A stretch of DNA of 64,000 nt from Anodontia alba (GCA_964016985.1 OZ024827.1:24572933-24636932); one strand, 5' to 3'; positions 22,528 to 33,404 are shown, numbered from the stretch's first letter. Notes: generated by a model not told the origin, from the letters alone. Numbers and translations are program-made.

Positions 22528-22580
22528 GTGCAGATCAAGAGAAGGTAACTGATCTGGATCTACGCTGTTTGCAAAGGTGG
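22528..22580. repeat. FB-B hairpin, decayed
   Basis: ACCAGTGCAGATCAAGAG and CTGATCTGGATCTACGCTG, ending TTTGC, mark the two arms. Confidence 0.5.
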
Positions 22581-22714
22581 TCAGCAGAACAAGGGTTAAT
22601 GTGTGTGTGTGACCTCTAGTCGTCACCGACAAATAATTCTAAAGAAAGATTCTGATATGTGCTCGTATCGCAGCCCTATATGACTAATATTTTTCTTCCT
22701 CCACTTACCGCGGA

Positions 22715-22779
22715 AAAAAGTGTCCACCATGATTAGACGCCGCTAAACGCGGCGTCTGATCATTGGTGTACACTGTTTT
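22715..22779. repeat. FB-B hairpin
   Basis: The inner stem AGACGCCGCTAAACGCGGCG then TCT is intact, with AAGTGTCCACC and GGTGTACACTG outside. Confidence 0.75.
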
Positions 22780-22963
22780 TAAAGCCCCATTTTATGGACG
22801 TTAGGCATTTTAATTAAATTGGTTAAAAAAGAAAATACTTTGCAGTGTGATATGCATGTAAAACAATAAGGTTGATTATATGCATCCGAGACTCGTCGAA
22901 GTAAATCATTGCATCATAACTATAATTAGTGATATGCTACTGAAAAGTAGAGGAAGAAAACTA

Positions 22964-23170
22964 GACTGGCTCCAGTCTCTAGTGACAAAATATTTTTTCT
23001 TATAATCTGTTTGATAATCCACTAAAATAAAACCAAAATAATATCATGACTATAGAGGCTGGTCACGTGACCAGCCCTTATAGTCATGATATGTTTTTTG
23101 GTTTTATCTTAGCGGATTATCAAACAGGATTATGAGAAAAATATTTAGTCACTGAAGACTGGAGCCAGTC
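22964..23170. mobile_element. FB-F foldback element, copy 2
   Basis: Two near-perfect arms of about 100 bp from GACTGGCTCCAGTCTC to GACTGGAGCCAGTC, with centre GGCTGGTCACGTGACCAGCC. The flanks repeat GAGGAAGAAAACT on the left and GAGAAGAAAACTT on the right. Confidence 0.82.
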
Positions 23171-23292
23171 GAGAAGAAAACTTACATGATCACTGCTGAA
23201 AATGGTTCCCTGTATTGTTTTATATCCAAATGCACATATTGCTCAGAAAAAGATGCTGTATCATTCGACAAAAATGTGTATTTTTGTTTCTT

Positions 23293-23399
23293 CCCAGCTA
23301 GCATTCTTTATAAATCTACAGCGGGCCGTTATCGGCCCGTCAGCTACCCTGACGGGCCGATTACGGCCCGCTATAGATTCATGTAGAATGCTTAGTGGG
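23293..23399. mobile_element. FB-G palindrome, copy 1
   Basis: A 107-bp palindrome with ends CCCAGCTAGCATTCT and GAATGCTTAGTGGG; the arms contain CGGGCCG-ATCGGCCCGTCAG. The flanks allow a 2-bp TT duplication. Confidence 0.75.
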
Positions 23400-23836
23400 T
23401 TTCTATTTCAGGAATGTTTATATTTCGTAAAGAATTATAAATCGTTGTCATTCACTGGAATCGCCTCATGACAAGTACCCATAACATACAGGCCCGTACA
23501 CTTCTAATGAATTTAACGGATATCATATTATCAAAACAACAATCACTGGAAAATCATTTTGGAATAAAACTGATGTTTCTGTGAGTTTTAGTAACATCCA
23601 AAGTAGCTCAGGATTTAGTCTTTAAAAACACGCACTCCCCTTTTCCGAGATGCACCCGTATCTTTGAATGTTTGTGTACGGGCATGACATATATGCTTTA
23701 TGGAGATATAAGAATATATATCTTTTTATCTGTCTGCTATAGATACATCACACTGACTTTACCTATTTCATTAACACAAACAACACGCAACAGGAAATAA
23801 AAGATCAGATATCGCCAAATGCAAGGTAACAAAAAA
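23400..23836. other. No recognised feature
   Basis: GGAATCGCCTCATGACAAGTACCC at about 23458 may be a relic of an FB-A-type core; nothing else is recognised. Confidence 0.35.
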
Positions 23837-24035
23837 ATCGTTAGCACTCGCTGGGCAAAGTTGGCAGGGGACAAAGCGGTGATATTTTATTTCCTCACCC
23901 TGCCCGACACCTCCGAAATAGGGGCTGACATTTCATGCAAGCTGCTCCCCTTTCGTATGAAACCATACTTTCTGAGAAAAAAAGAGAAATATTTTAAAGC
24001 ATATTTCGTTTTTACCATGCGTGTTCAGCGTTAAG
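23837..24035 (+). repeat. FB-D relic, GC-richer variant
   Basis: CGTTAGCACTCGCTGGGC to GTTCAGCGTTAAGG, with TGACATTTCATGCAAGCTG inside. The arms no longer pair well. Confidence 0.5.
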
Positions 24036-24470
24036 GTATAGCATTTCTTTAGGGATTTTAGTTTAAAATTTTCACTTCGCATGCTACATTAAAACATAAG
24101 TAGACAATAATAAAATATTTTACCAGCAAAAATGTTTAACAAGTATTGCAAATCGTACCGTAAAGAGATAATTCGCATGTAATGGCTGGCTTAGTTTGTC
24201 GTCTGAAAGGCTGTACGGGCTTTTTGTGTTTCAGTGTGATATTTCACAAATGGGGTAGAGGACTCCTTAACCTAGCCGTTAGGCTTTAAAATAAATAATA
24301 TCAAACAAAGCCATCTATTTGCAATAAAATGAACAGTATAATAGTTTAGCTAATCTAGTTTCCTTTTTCAATTATGACACCTGATAATACTTAGCAAGTG
24401 TGTATTGGAGACTTTACCAAATAAACTTGCCATCATTAAGAAGTTCACTATCTTTTATTAAAAATGATCT
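24036..24470. other. No recognised feature
   Basis: AT-rich; no shared repeat seen. Confidence 0.4.
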
Positions 24471-24713
24471 GGGCCCAGTTGTACAAAGCATCGTTAGCTT
24501 AACGAGCTCGTTAGTGGTCAAAATATTAACTGTTCTAGTAAATACAGTATCTAATTCACAGTTATTTTTGCTGAAAAAAATGTGAATAGCTTTTCCAAAT
24601 GCAAAGCTACTCACATTGTTCAGCAAAAATATTAGTGTATATGCCATATTTAATGATCAAAGTTTTAACGATACGTTAACTAACGACATCGTCAGTTTCG
24701 AACAACTGGGCCC
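24471..24713. mobile_element. FB-C foldback MITE, copy 2
   Basis: Ends GGGCCCAGTTGTACAAAGC and CGAACAACTGGGCCC. The core is TGCTGAAAAAAATGTGAATAG with its partner GCTACTCACATTGTTCAGCA. Confidence 0.85.
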
Positions 24714-24857
24714 AGACTCTTATTATCAGACTAGCAGCTAGTCCAAGGACTCCTATGCGGACCGAACCGAACATATATTTTTAATTTGGAGCTGCTTCAG
24801 AACTGAGGATGGGGTTTCACGCGAGAAAAAAAAAACAAAAAACAAAAAACAAAAAAA

Positions 24858-25073
24858 CATTACGAAAACAGGCCTATATAGTTTTGACCCCCTTAAACCC
24901 CACTTTTATACAGTGAAACTGGGGTTTACAGGACGAGGTGGTTCTAACGAGTACCCACAATCTATGTTTTGAGCAGAAACATGAAAATATCAGATTTTTT
25001 TTATTTATCTGAAAATTTTCCTTTTTTGGTTGTCAAATTTTCAATATATTTGAATGGGCGTGTTTTCGTAATG
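24858..25073 (+). mobile_element. FB-A copy 10, left hairpin arm deleted to the tip
   Basis: The left part ends GGGGTTTACAGG and the sequence resumes ACGAGGTGGTTCTAACGAG, exactly at the palindrome centre. Both termini are present. Confidence 0.9.
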
Positions 25074-25084
25074 AACTGGATTAA

Positions 25085-25290
25085 GCCCCCATTAGTTTTC
25101 CTTCTGACCGCTCCAAGGCGGTACCTCTGTTGCAGTTCTTCTTTGTTCGTTCGTCTGTGATTTCATATGAATCGTTTGTGGTGCCCTCATTTGTTTCTCA
25201 TCTCTTTTATTTGTTGCTTCTGGAGGGTTGTGCTTTGTGATTGTGGCATTTCCTGAGTATCGTCAGCCTTTTTTGTTTTTAGTTGATCAC
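25085..25290 (-). repeat. Repeat X copy
   Basis: CTGACCGCTCCAAGGCGGTAC, TTGCAGTTCTTCTTTGTTCG and TTTGTGATTGTGGCATTTCC recur near 35.2, 46.1 and 58.4 kb. Class unknown; the ends are not defined. Confidence 0.55.
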
Positions 25291-25774
25291 TTAACAATAC
25301 CTTTGTTGTTTAAACGAAACCAACGTTATCCTATGTTTTATTTTATCCACCTCTGAAGAAATATGGGTTATAACTGCTTTATAATGATTATATAAAAGTC
25401 AACTGGCTCCATTCAGTGAAAGATCTGTACTGGTGGCCATGAAAAATCCTGTGTTCGGGCATATGAGAACTACCCACCATACATACAACTTCGTAGCAAC
25501 CTTGTTTCGATTTGCTGCGACATCATATGCTCATGGCGTCGCAGCGACGTGAAACAACGTTATTAAGGCGTTGTGTGTTTACTAGGCAGTCGAAACGCTG
25601 CTGCAGCCATGCGCATTGCAGACTCGCTATGTATCGTTCGTACACTTTCTTTAAAAATTAAGACGGTCTCTGATAAGATTATGTCCATACACAGGCTCGA
25701 TAGCGCATGCGCAATCGCCACATATCTGAACGCAGACTTCAACATGGCGTGGATCATAGTATTACATGTAGCTC
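25291..25774. other. No recognised feature
   Basis: A small GCGTCGCAGCGACG palindrome lies at about 25537. Overlapping short frames on both strands (25563-25902) are not supported as genes. Confidence 0.35.
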
Positions 25775-25987
25775 TTAAAGCGTCTGGCAAAATTTGTTTG
25801 CAGACAACATTTTATTATTTGATATTTTTCAAAGAAAATATAAGTATTGACATTTCATGTGGCTCGTCTGCTTGGCAGAAAATGTCAACTTATTTTGTAT
25901 GAAACAACAACAGCAACATCACAACAACAAAAACATGTTTTATAAAAGTGTTGTCTGCTGCTGTTGATCGGCGCATTAAGGGTTAAA
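25775..25987 (+). repeat. FB-E foldback, decayed
   Basis: CTTAAAGCGTCTGGC / GGCGCATTAAGGGTT ends; the core TTGACATTTCATGTGGCTCG-TCTGC is paired with CAGAAAATGTCAA. Confidence 0.55.
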
Positions 25988-26199
25988 ACATGACTGTAAA
26001 TGGCCCGGAAAGACCTCAGCAACGGAGCACAGCCTTTAAGGCGCCTGATAAGCGTTAAATTACACGAAATAACTACACTAAACAGGATTTTGTCGAAAAG
26101 ACGAGACCCCGCTCCATCATCCCCCATTACCCCTCGCAAAAAATATAAACAAATAAATAAAATAAAATAAAAACTAAAAATACGAAGATTGACTAGACA

Positions 26200-26320
26200 A
26201 ACGAAGTGGAACTGTAAAAGAAGTACCGCATTGAAACGACCGACTGTTAAACTATTGGGGCCTCATCCTTTACCTTCAATCTGTTGGCTTGCGCAATTCC
26301 CCCCCCCCCCCCAACGCCCC

Positions 26321-26351
<31 letters not shown>

Positions 26352-26360
26352 ACACGAGAA
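26200..26360 (+). repeat. Repeat X relic, then poly(C) and (CA)n
   Basis: AAGTGGAACTGTAAAAGAAG-TACCGCATTGAAACGACC matches 56150-56190. A C-run with few interruptions (about 26300-26337) and a CA repeat follow. Confidence 0.6.
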
Positions 26361-26756
26361 TAGATATAAAGAAATCGAACGGAGTCATATGTTATATATA
26401 GATGTGGTATCACACGTTTAATTAAAATTAAATAAAACTTCTGTCGTACATTAATGATTTTTGAGTCTGCTAGCGACAGCTAGCAGGCTCTTTGCAATCG
26501 CATGGGGTTTTACGAGCGGATTCTCATCACAGCTATTTATGCGTATATTTATACGCGCACTACTTCTTAATTAGACGCAATGCGTCACTATTACGGTGAA
26601 CTGAATGTGGAGCAGCGGAATTTTGTATGGCTTTTTTTATTTCGCTAACATAACTGTAACTGAAATCGATTTAGATAATGCAATTTGAAACATAGACTTC
26701 AAAATTCGGTGTAGTAATACTCGCGCTACTTTTGTCAAGGCTTTAACTCGGCACGG
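26361..26756. other. No recognised feature
   Basis: Contains a short inverted pair, CTGCTAGCGACAGCTAGCAG (about 26467-26486). No ORF. Confidence 0.4.
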
Positions 26757-27389
26757 GGTCCTACTAATCACCCCATGACACCCCACGGCATCCCAATGCA
26801 CCCCACGGCACTAAATTATTTCATTGTATTTATTAACTGAATGCTGAAATTACACCAGGGTAGTAGTTTTTTTTATGTATCCAAATTTGTTTTTGTGATA
26901 GTTTAAGACATTAACCTTACTTCAAGCGATTATCTCGGGGCGCCTAAACACCAAGATTCAAACTGACGCTAAAATATAGCAAAGAGACCGATGGTGTAAG
27001 TTGATAGTCTATCAAAAATAAGTTTTAACTTAAAATTACATTTTATATTCAAGTTCAAACACAAGTCATCAGTATAAATACTCTGTTTATTTAGATAGAG
27101 ACAAGTATTACAAAACTTTTACTGGCCGTCTAAAACACATATTTAAGAAAAATATACATATATTTTGATGCCATGGGGTGCAAAAAATTACGAGAGTTTT
27201 AGACATAATATTTTAAATCAAACACAAGTCATCATCATCAATATAAATCTCTGTTTATCAAGATGAAGACGAGTATTGCAAAAGTATACTTGTCCATCTA
27301 TAAAATATTTTATGATAAATAGCCATATAGTTTGATGCCGTGGGCTGCCATGGGGTGCCGTGGGGTGCCATGGGGTGATTAGTAGGACC
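26757..27389. mobile_element. TIR element with 10-bp terminal sub-repeats
   Basis: The inverted ends are GGTCCTACTAATCACCCCATG and CATGGGGTGATTAGTAGGACC. Directly inside each end is a short array of 10-bp words, CCCCATGGCA alternating with CCCCACGGCA: four in a row on the right, a degenerate set on the left. The interior holds two tandem copies of a roughly 165-bp segment (AAACACAAGTCATCA near 27058 and near 27224), and the first carries another GATGCCATGGGGTGC. There is no ORF, so it is non-autonomous. No clear target duplication was seen. Confidence 0.75.
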
Positions 27390-28271
27390 GCTCGCCATCT
27401 TTGATGTTGTGCTTAGCAACGGAAGCTGAACGAAAAGAAAGGTATCAGTATTTACATAATCAGAATCTACTTATTCGATATTGAATATAGCAAGAAATCA
27501 GGCACTTAATTCATTCCTTCTACATGAAATAACTTTATTCACACCTCAGTGACACGGAGTAGTTTTACGACTGCTGGCCCATTTATATGTTTATGACCCT
27601 TCTTTTTTGGACATCTGAAAATCTCTTGAAAAGGGGAGGCATAGCTGGTCGGGCTAATCTGTTGATGCTTAGGTGAAGCACTAGCAAATGACAATCAGTT
27701 ATCTGGGCTGAACATAGCCATTTCAAATTTATTTAATCTGCTTTTGTTTTAATAATAAGTTGATAAAGATAGAGTAAATTTATAAAATTGTACTAGAATA
27801 ATCATGGAGCTACATCAGGTGTTGAATTTATATGAACTGGAGCATATCTAGAGTTGAACTTTAATAATTCTAGTAATTGGAAATTGCTGCTGGAGATACA
27901 CTCATTTGGAATAATCAGGTAATAAACATTGGAAAATAAAGAGGTTCATTACTCCAATCACTGCATTGGCCTATATATACAGATAATAAAATGGATTTTT
28001 TATGAAGAAAGAAACAAAACAGAAGAGAAATAATTGTATTTAGTTTTTCAGTACATGGTTAGATTATTTATGTATATCTGTTTCACACAAATGCCTCAGT
28101 AAAGACCCATTCTTATTTATACATTAAAACAAGTAGAATGCATTTCCATCTGACTGATTTTGAGAAATTGATGGTGAAAGTATGTAGTAAAGAGTGTTCA
28201 TGTTGGTTGTTTTTCAAGGAATAGTAAATTTTCTCACAAAGCCTTGTCTCTGAATGTAAACTTAATATTGG
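27390..28271. other. No recognised feature
   Basis: About 880 bases of AT-rich DNA without shared repeats or supportable ORFs. It precedes the 2A-like ORF and could be its 5' region. Confidence 0.45.
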
Positions 28272-28745
28272 ATGAAGCCACTGGTTGTAAGCAAGTGTGA
28301 AAATATGGATATAGAGCAAAATCCAGGTCCATCAAATCATATAAATCTACAAGAAAATGCATCTGTATTATTGCAAGGAAGTATCCATCAAGGAGATGAG
28401 ATATTTAGTCCTGATTCAAGAGGGCGACAATGTCTACCATGTTGTCTAGTATTTTTGGTGAAAGCTGTACAGAAAAGGATCTGTACCAACATGTGGAATG
28501 TTAACAACATGAATGAAATTCTGTTTGCAGGAGATAAATTATACAAGTATGCAAAAAAGAATTCCTAGACATATCATGACTATTTAGAGCTATGTGATTT
28601 ACCATGATCTTATTTTTCACTTGACAACCAGCATTATCACTGGAATGTAAATAAAAAATATCATATCCTCAGTGGAGTATCCTTTCCTTGATTTAGAGAC
28701 AACACTCGCTATGACTTTCTCATTCAACCCATATGCATTCTTCGC
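28272..28745 (+). pseudogene. Decayed ORF with 2A-like motif and possible cysteine-protease block
   Basis: The first frame (98 codons, ATG at 28272, in-frame stops upstream) encodes DIEQNPGP at residues 13-20. This fits the D-x-E-x-N-P-G-P consensus of 2A ribosome-skipping peptides, with the break expected between Gly19 and Pro20. It continues QGSIHQGDEIFSPDSRGRQC (Cys54) and later EILFAGDKLY. The frame stops at 28566, but similar-looking protein (HDYLELCDLP) follows the stop, and VEYPFLDLETTLAMTF then FNPYAFFA follows in another frame near 28672-28745. Inference: the G-R-Q-C block and the later YPFLDLE and YAFF words may be an OTU- or C76-like cysteine protease of an invertebrate mobile element. 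I cannot name the family. M4 has landed 250 bp downstream. Confidence 0.55.
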
Positions 28746-28997
28746 TTGACGTACATTTAATAGAATTTTTAAAGAAAGTCTTCTTTTCAGGAAGGTCAAT
28801 GCCCAGATGCTTGATATATTCCATAGAGCTCCATCTTATGGTGTAGTATTGGTAGCATTGGAATGCCACCTATCTTCTTTGCATGTATTGTGTTTGCATA
28901 GAAGATACACAGCACTCCATCAATACTTTACAAGCTAGAAGACTCTTAGGACTATCAGTCCTTTGATTTTTTCTTATATCCTTGTTTGGTGACTGTA

Positions 28998-30334
28998 CGA
29001 GGGATGTTCGAAATAAATTGCTTATTTCTATCTGGAGACTTCAAATTTCAAGTTAGCCCAAAAGTACTCATTTCATGCCCTCGAAGTACTCCCCGTGGCT
29101 AGAAATGCAAAGTTTCAGCCGATGTATCCACTTCTTGAAGGCGTCACGGTACGCTGATTTGGGCACAGTAATAAGGTATTGATGAATGGCAGATCCAAGT
29201 GCCTGTCGGGACTGGTATTTCCGCCCAGCAAGGAATGCTTTCAATTTCGGAAACAAAAAGAAATCACATGGGGCAAGGTCTGGGGAATACGGGGGGTGAG
29301 GCAAAACAGTTACTTTATCATTCTTCAAAAACGCCGTAACTATTGCGGAGGTATGAGCTGGGGCATTGTCATGTAGAAGACGGACATGTTTAAAACCAGT
29401 GGCAGGGCGTCGTTTCTGATAATACTTTTTCAGTTTCTTCAGTACTACGTCTTTGTAGTACTTTCCGGTGATGCTTTTGCCCTTTTTCACTGGCACTTTT
29501 ATTGCGACTCCTTCACCAGAGAAGAAGATTACATACAAAACCTTCTTTGTACTCAAAGAACGTTTGGCAATTATTGGGCGTTTGCTGTCAGTGGCCCAGA
29601 TCTTATTGCTAACCTTTCTGACGGGCTCAAAATAATGGACCCAGGTTTAATCACCTGTGACGACATTGGCAAACTGCTTTTTGTCATATTTTGGAAACAT
29701 TTGAAGCAGCTTTTTGGCCACTTTAACCCGTTGCCTCTTTTGCTCGTCAGTCAACAGATGTGGCACCCATCTAGCAGAAATCTTTCTGACTTTCAAATGC
29801 TTCTTCAAAATAAGGTGAACCATTGATAGTGATATGCCTACCTTTCGTGCAATATCACGAACTGTAAATCTGGCATCTCCTTCAATGATTTCCTTTATTT
29901 TGGAAACGATTTCTTTACGAGATGCAGATTTTGGCCAACCTGATTTCGGTGCATTTTTGATGGACTCTACACCAGACTCAAATTTCTTTTTCCAGCGCCG
30001 AACTGTGTCATAAGACACACAAGAAGGTCCAAAAGCAGTAGAAATTTCAGTCATCAGCTTCTTCAAAGAACAACCAAGTTTTGAGCGCGCTTTGATGTAA
30101 GCCCGTATTTCATCTTTTTTGTCGACGCTTCTACCAACCATTTTTACTGCAGTGGTCAATGACTGCGTGTAGTCAAATGGCAAATTTTATGTTTTACACT
30201 TAGTCTAACATGTACATTTATACACCATTGTGTAGATATTGAATAGCCCTATACAGGTATGTATTGGTTTTTATCGTGCCCCACGTGGATATCGAGCTAG
30301 AGGACAATAAACAATTCATTTCGAATATCCCTCG
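28998..30334 (-). mobile_element. mariner element M4
   Basis: Ends match M1-M3 (one change, GAAATAAATT for GAAATGAATT, on the left; one on the right), flanked by TA at 28996-28997 and 30335-30336. It is 1,337 bp and an independent insertion, since its flanks are unrelated to the tandem array. Confidence 0.95.
29068..30183 (-). pseudogene. mariner transposase with a stop beside the first catalytic Asp (M4)
   Basis: Codon 139 is Trp (KISARWVPHLL), so the stop in M1-M3 is not ancestral. Here Glu179, immediately after catalytic Asp178 in TGDETW, is TAA (about 29647-29649), giving a 178-codon block. A three-base, in-frame deletion removes one residue in the ATKHSKRP region. The rest continues in frame to the normal end, with HDNAPAHTS and HPPYSPDLAPCDFF intact, so Asp273 and Asp308 remain. 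PHPPYS is probably the ancestral form. Confidence 0.93.
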
Positions 30335-30378
30335 TAATTTTAAATATATTGAACGAGCTGAATGTATATGCCTCGGCA

Positions 30379-30402
30379 AAAAAAAAAAAAAAAAAAAAAA
30401 AA

Positions 30403-30440
<38 letters not shown>

Positions 30441-30458
30441 GAAAAAAAAAAAAAAAAC
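30379..30458 (+). repeat. Poly(A) tract
   Basis: About 80 bases, nearly all A, broken by two C and one CG. No retro-element body was recognised beside it. Confidence 0.95.
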
Positions 30459-30489
30459 ATAGCCCTTTCAGCCCTTCAGACCAAAACTA

Positions 30490-30717
30490 GTTAATGACCC
30501 GTCTCATCTGGTCTACACTGTTTGCAATTTTGTTTTACTGTTTGACTTAGACCCCTACTCGGAATATTGGTTCTGATCAGATTCAAAGATAGAAGAGTCC
30601 AGAAACTTGGGGATTAATGGGATTTAGAACACAGACTAACATTTCCATGGCTTACATGTTGTATCAAAAGAGGTATCTAAACACTGTACTTTACAAAGGG
30701 CAAACTTTCGTTGCTTA
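30490..30717. other. FB-B fragment, otherwise unassigned
   Basis: CCGTCTCATCTGGTCTACAC then TGTTTGC at about 30500-30527 is an FB-B right arm of the GAGAC/GTCTC type. Confidence 0.45.
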
Positions 30718-30719
30718 TA

Positions 30720-31076
30720 CAGTCGAACCTCAATAGTTCGAACACCGATGGCTCGTTTACCATGGCTAATTCGAACTCGTTTTAGAGTCCCTACGAAATT
30801 CTTCCAGTAGCTCAAGAAAGCAAATATTTCGGTAACATTTTCTTATTTTATCATGAAATTGTATGTTATATGTCCTCATTAGAATCGCCTCATCGAGGCG
30901 ATTCTAATGATTACACACAATATACAATTAATGTATAGGAAATCGAAAATATTTCGCTAAATTAACGTTATTTGCGTCCTAATCTGGCGCCATGATTAAT
31001 CCTCAGTGGCTCGAACTATCCATATCTCGAACTTTTCTATGGTCCCAAACATGTTCAAGCCATTGGAGTTCGATTG
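30720..31076 (+). mobile_element. pogo/Tigger-like MITE (T), complete
   Basis: TA flanks at 30718-30719 and 31077-31078. The ends CAGTCGAACCTCAATAG and CATTGGAGTTCGATTG are imperfectly inverted. The central hairpin is TTAGAATCGCCTCATCGAGG-CGATTCTAA, extending outward to ACACACAATATACAATT, which parallels the FB-A arm. Confidence 0.8.
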
Positions 31077-31449
31077 TATTATGAATGCAAATACAAGATT
31101 TAAAACGTTAAAACTTCCATTAAAACTTCCAGTATATAAATGCTTACAATAATGCCAGGTGCATCACGAAAAAAATAAAAAAGAAGAAACAGAGAATAAA
31201 TCGCTATTCAACGTAACGATATATTACGGCATTAAAACAGAATAATTTCACAGCTTATCAATTCGAATCAATGAATCACATATCAACGGAATCCTTAGAA
31301 AGAAATAAAAGCGTTAATATGGATCAAGAAAATGCAAATTGAAATCAGTTGCCATGGAACGGCCACAACTTTCAAAATGACTCGCATTCTTCCAAAGGTA
31401 CCGAACGTAGATTCAAATGAGCCGCAATGTGAGAAAACGTACCTTACGA
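31077..31449. other. No recognised feature
   Basis: AT-rich; no shared repeat seen. Confidence 0.4.
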
Positions 31450-31734
31450 CATCACGAAAACACGCCTATATAATTTTGGCCCCTTAAACCCCACTTTTAT
31501 ATAGTAAAACTGGAGTTTACAGTGCTACACATTATTTTTTTATATTTGCTCGAAAACATAGATTTTGAGTACTCGTAAGAACCGCCACGCCGAGGCGGGT
31601 ATAACGAGTACCCACAATCTAAGTTTTGAGCAGAAATATGAAAAAATATCAGAGTTTTTATCTGAAAATTTTCAGGGTTTTTTTTAGGTGAAATTTTCTA
31701 TTTTTTTTTTTTTAATAGATGTGTTTTCGTAATG
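31450..31734 (+). mobile_element. FB-A copy 11
   Basis: Both ends are present; hairpin mismatches (GAACCGCCACGCCGAGGCGG) mark an older copy. Confidence 0.88.
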
Positions 31735-31943
31735 TATATGCGCTCAACACAGACTCAAAGCGTAAATAAACCCGGGCCTTCAAATGTTGATACGTCATGT
31801 GAATTAGCTACAAACATATTTCCGGTGTAAAATAAATAAGCTTTGCGCTAAGCTTTACTTTTTTTGTTTGTTTGTTTGTTCTTTTATCACTCTGCCACAT
31901 ATGGCAATGTGAGACTTCATATTTACCACAATAATAAGAAAAT

Positions 31944-32067
31944 TTCCCCAAAATATCCGTAAATATTTGCTTTCTTGGGCTACCAAGAGAATTCCTAGAG
32001 ACTCAAAAACGAGTTCGAATTAGCCATGGTAAACAGTCATCGGCGTTCGAGTCATTGAGGTTTTACT
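31944..32067 (-). mobile_element. pogo/Tigger-like MITE (T), one half
   Basis: The outer half of the 16.6-kb copy recurs: CTAGAGACTCAAAAACGAG, CATCGGCGTTCGAGTCATTG, AGGTTTTACTA. The rest is missing. Confidence 0.65.
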
Positions 32068-32119
32068 ATACCTATCAAAACTTTCAAGATTCTAGTTAAT
32101 CGCTGTAGCTGAGTAGGCC

Positions 32120-32402
32120 CATTACGAAAACATGCCTATTCAAACATACTGGAAAATTTACCACCCAAAAAATGAAAATTTTCAGATAAAAATTCTGATA
32201 TTTTTTACATTTCTGCTAAAAACATAGATTGTGGGTACTCGTTAGAACCGCCTCCCTCCCCGAGGCGGTTCTTATGAGTACCCACAATCTATGTTTTTGA
32301 GCAGAAATAAGAAAAATAATGTTTACACCTATCAACCCCAGTTTTACTATATAAAAGTGGGGTTTAAGGGGGTCAAAATTATATAGGCATATTTTCGTGA
32401 TG
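32120..32402 (-). mobile_element. FB-A copy 12, complete
   Basis: The tip reads CCGCCTCCCTCCCCGAGGCGG, with a 4-bp expansion in the loop relative to other copies. Confidence 0.9.
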
Positions 32403-32726
32403 GGTTTGAGTCTTACTTGGTCGAAAACCCAAAAGACAGGTTTTCTCGTGTCGTCGTTCACTTTGACAAGGTACTGGGAGACTTTTTAGGGGCATCACTA
32501 TTGGATTTATTAATAATGGAAACACATATTTTTACTGCCTATCATTTTTGTTTTGAAATAGGACCTTATGCGCATATTCTTTGCAATTTCTTAACCATCA
32601 CTGAAATACTTTACATTTGAAAGATTATTAAAGTCAGAAAAATAGGAGCTAAATCTTGCAGTAAGGAGGGTATACATGCCGAAAAATCGTTATGCCATGA
32701 GTTACGCGATTTTGAGTTTCAGGGCC

Positions 32727-32762
<36 letters not shown>

Positions 32763-33077
32763 TGGACCTGCTATCTTTATACAGGATTATTTTTCTCTGT
32801 CACATGTAATACAAGGTAACAAAGTCATATTTCGAGAATGTGGCATTATCCGAGGGATTTTTTTTTCCTCAGTCATTATTCGGAAAACTATTCGGACCTA
32901 GCCAAATACAGTGGTGTACTTCACAGTCATCGCAAGGGCAGATTAGCAAAGGCGAATGACAAATTCTTTAGTGTGATGTTTAAAGGAAGGATAGTACTCT
33001 CTGTCAGCAAAAACATACAGTGTTGTTCAGCCAGTTATTTGGAAATCGTTATCAAGCATTACCTTACCCGAAACTAG

Positions 33078-33079
<2 letters not shown>
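32403..33079. other. No gene; poly(T) at 32729-32761
   Basis: Apart from a T-run of about 33 bases I see no repeat or ORF that I can support. Confidence 0.45.
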
Positions 33080-33175
<96 letters not shown>

Positions 33176-33181
33176 GTATGC

Positions 33182-33223
<42 letters not shown>
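33080..33223 (+). repeat. (TA)n then (TC)n microsatellite
   Basis: TA repeats to about 33172, a short AATGTATGCG spacer, then about 18 TC units. Confidence 0.95.
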
Positions 33224-33225
<2 letters not shown>

Positions 33226-33404
33226 AATTACATGTATGACAGGGTTTACTATCATTCCTAGTCGTTCAAACGAATGAAAACGTATTCTATGTAAACAGGA
33301 AATAACCCGTATGCGTTTAGCTTACTGTCACATCCCGGAACATTGATGTTGTACACGTTTGTTTCCATGCAAATGATCAAATAAAATATCCTTAAATAAA
33401 CAGA

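Noticed and set aside
33020..33277. 85-codon frame rich in Ile/Tyr and Ser/Leu
   Set aside because: Translated (TA)n and (TC)n microsatellites.
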